Positions 5,819 through 7,151 of a DNA stretch of 7,151 bases are shown here, piece by piece. A model generated the notes under the pieces. That model made no database searches and had not been told where the DNA came from. It worked only from the letters and a program-made list of their open reading frames with translations. Position numbers and translations under genes: made by a program. How positions within the stretch are numbered: the stretch's first letter is position 1; each line of letters starts with the position of its first letter. The DNA is from Coriobacteriales bacterium. Lineage in GTDB: Bacteria; Actinomycetota; Coriobacteriia; Coriobacteriales; UBA8131. The stretch is from contig JAITNB010000009.1 in the NCBI GenBank assembly GCA_031290695.1, forward strand, positions 1 through 7,151, in the 5' to 3' direction.

Positions 5819-7151
5819 GCGCCCCGGCCATCCACAAGGCCCGAAACCGCTACTTTCGCATCGCGAACTTCTTTAGCTTTGTCATCGGAGTTGGCTTTGT
5901 AAGCGTCCGCTTCCTTGAGGGGATCGCAAAGGGGATTTCCCAAGACCAGCTCGACTTCATCCTCATTGATGGCGGTTTTGTGATACTCGCGCTTATCCTT
6001 GCTGTCGTCTTCATACGCAACGAGAGCATCGCGTTCATTATGCCCAGTGTGCTGTGGGTGGGCCTGGTGGTGGGCAGCATCTACATTGCAGACTACTCCT
6101 ATTACTTCACGTCATTCATGGTGCTGGCGTGCCTTTCGGCCCTGTACTGCAACTTGCGTGGCGCGTTTATCTTCATCGTGGCGAGCCATTTTATCACGTT
6201 GGTGCTGGTCCTCATGGGGTACCAGCTCACGATGTTTCCCAGTTGGCCCGGCGTGCCGTTCTTCCTCACCGAGACATCGGTGTGCTGGTTACAAGCCGCC
6301 ATTGTAAGCGTCCTTGCCTACCAGCTTGCCCGCTTTGCCTCCAACCGCAACCGCGAGGCGGCCGATGCCGAGGCAGCCTTCACAAAACTCCTCGAATCGA
6401 CCCCCAATATCACCGCCCTCATGGACAAGCAGATGCGTGTGACCTATGTGAGCAACCCCCTCATGAAGCTGGCAAAACTTGAGGATAAGACCATTGTTGT
6501 TGGGCGGTCGCTTGTCGACCTCTTTCATGACGCCAACATCAAGCGCATGATAATCGACGCCCTGTCGAGCAAGGGCTATTTTGAGGATACCCGCGAGATG
6601 CTCATCGACGGTGAGCTGCACTGGTTTAAGATCGCGTCGGACCAGCTCGCGGGTGATGCCGAGGGCGCCTACCTCGACATCACCGACATCACGCCGGTCA
6701 TGCAGGCCAAGCTCGATGCCGAGGCCGCCTCACAGGCAAAGGGCGAGTTCCTCTCCAATATGAGCCACGAGATGCGCACCCCCATGAACGCCATCATCGG
6801 CATGACGACGGTAGGCAAGAAGGCGCAGGGCATCAAGCAAAAGGACGATGCCCTCGAGGTTATCAACGAGGCCTCCACCCACCTGCTGGGTGTAATCAAC
6901 GACGTGCTTGATATGTCGAAGATAGAGGCCAACAAGCTGGAACTCTATCATACGCCGTTTGACTTCAAGAAGGTGCTCGACAGGGTCTATAACGTGATCA
7001 AGTATAAGACCGATGAGAAGGGCCAGGTCTTAACGTTCACGGTAAGCGACCAGATACCCTCCGGGTTTGTGGGAGACGACCAGCGCCTTTCACAGGTGAT
7101 GGCGAACCTGCTCTCCAATGCCGTCAAGTTCACGCCCGACGGGGGCCGTGT
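5815..7151 (+). CDS. Membrane-bound PAS sensor histidine kinase, 3' end cut by the window
   Basis: The frame opens at ATG 5815 and has no stop before the window edge, giving 445 residues so far. Residues 17-172 hold about six hydrophobic segments (near 17-34, 50-67, 75-91, 97-110, 115-135, 152-172) with short loops, so the sensor part is buried in the membrane with no large outer domain. A PAS-like domain follows (about 187-300, [13 protein letters not shown] onward), then a linker helix. The dimerisation/phosphoacceptor domain has [12 protein letters not shown] with H318 as the phosphorylated histidine. Next comes the start of the ATPase domain, with the N-box [13 protein letters not shown] (N431 and N435); the G-boxes are outside the window. 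This H-box type often belongs to hybrid kinases with receiver domains, so the missing end may carry one. It overlaps the lipid kinase stop (ATGA), and AAAGG 9 bases upstream is a weak ribosome site. The signal sensed is unknown. Confidence 0.92.
   Translation, partial: MSAPAIHKARNRYFRIANFFSFVIGVGFVSVRFLEGIAKGISQDQLDFILIDGGFVILALILAVVFIRNESIAFIMPSVLWVGLVVGSIYIADYSYYFTSFMVLACLSALYCNLRGAFIFIVASHFITLVLVLMGYQLTMFPSWPGVPFFLTETSVCWLQAAIVSVLAYQLARFASNRNREAADAEAAFTKLLESTPNITALMDKQMRVTYVSNPLMKLAKLEDKTIVVGRSLVDLFHDANIKRMIIDALSSKGYFEDTREMLIDGELHWFKIASDQLAGDAEGAYLDITDITPVMQAKLDAEAASQAKGEFLSNMSHEMRTPMNAIIGMTTVGKKAQGIKQKDDALEVINEASTHLLGVINDVLDMSKIEANKLELYHTPFDFKKVLDRVYNVIKYKTDEKGQVLTFTVSDQIPSGFVGDDQRLSQVMANLLSNAVKFTPDGGR

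Overview
The window reads as ordinary, gene-dense bacterial chromosome with GC-rich third codon positions. It carries seven protein genes, and two of them run off the ends. Several features point to an anaerobe with Gram-positive-type translation signals, and my best guess is a member of the Coriobacteriia (anaerobic Actinobacteria). They are a clear AGGAGG ribosome binding site, an NADP-type secondary alcohol dehydrogenase close to the Clostridium beijerinckii enzyme, a nitrogenase-component-1-like protein and a YegS/DgkB-type lipid kinase. There is no rRNA, tRNA, CRISPR array, transposase or phage gene. The lineage call is inference from gene content and composition, not from a marker gene.

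Left part (1-2066). The 3' part of a CobW/P47K-type GTPase overlaps by 8 bases a small gene whose product starts with a dense histidine-rich metal-binding segment. Together they look like a metal-handling or cofactor-loading pair. The histidine-rich gene runs tail to tail into, and overlaps by 14 bases, a minus-strand Zn-dependent, NADP(H)-linked secondary alcohol dehydrogenase.

Middle part (2067-4448). A 183-base divergent promoter region separates the dehydrogenase from a plus-strand MaoC-type hydratase. A 159-base spacer follows; it holds a three-arm set of competing hairpins and a perfect palindrome. After it comes a 522-residue NifN/NifK-like member of the nitrogenase component 1 family. 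No nifH-like reductase and no second component-1 subunit lie beside it in the window, so its partner and reaction are unknown. It is the most intriguing gene here.

Right part (4449-7151). A 317-332-base non-coding stretch carries a long imperfect inverted repeat, a plausible promoter and a possible short leader ORF. It leads into a two-gene unit: a diacylglycerol-kinase-family lipid kinase with altered nucleotide-binding motifs, overlapped ATGA-style by a membrane-bound PAS-histidine kinase. The kinase ORF stays open to the right edge and is cut inside its ATP-binding domain. The coupling suggests the two are made together, though a functional link between lipid phosphorylation and the sensor is only inference.

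I do not see a clear, complete new defence or mobile system. The best leads are the orphan nitrogenase-like protein with its upstream palindrome, and the GTPase/His-rich pair that may be a split gene.
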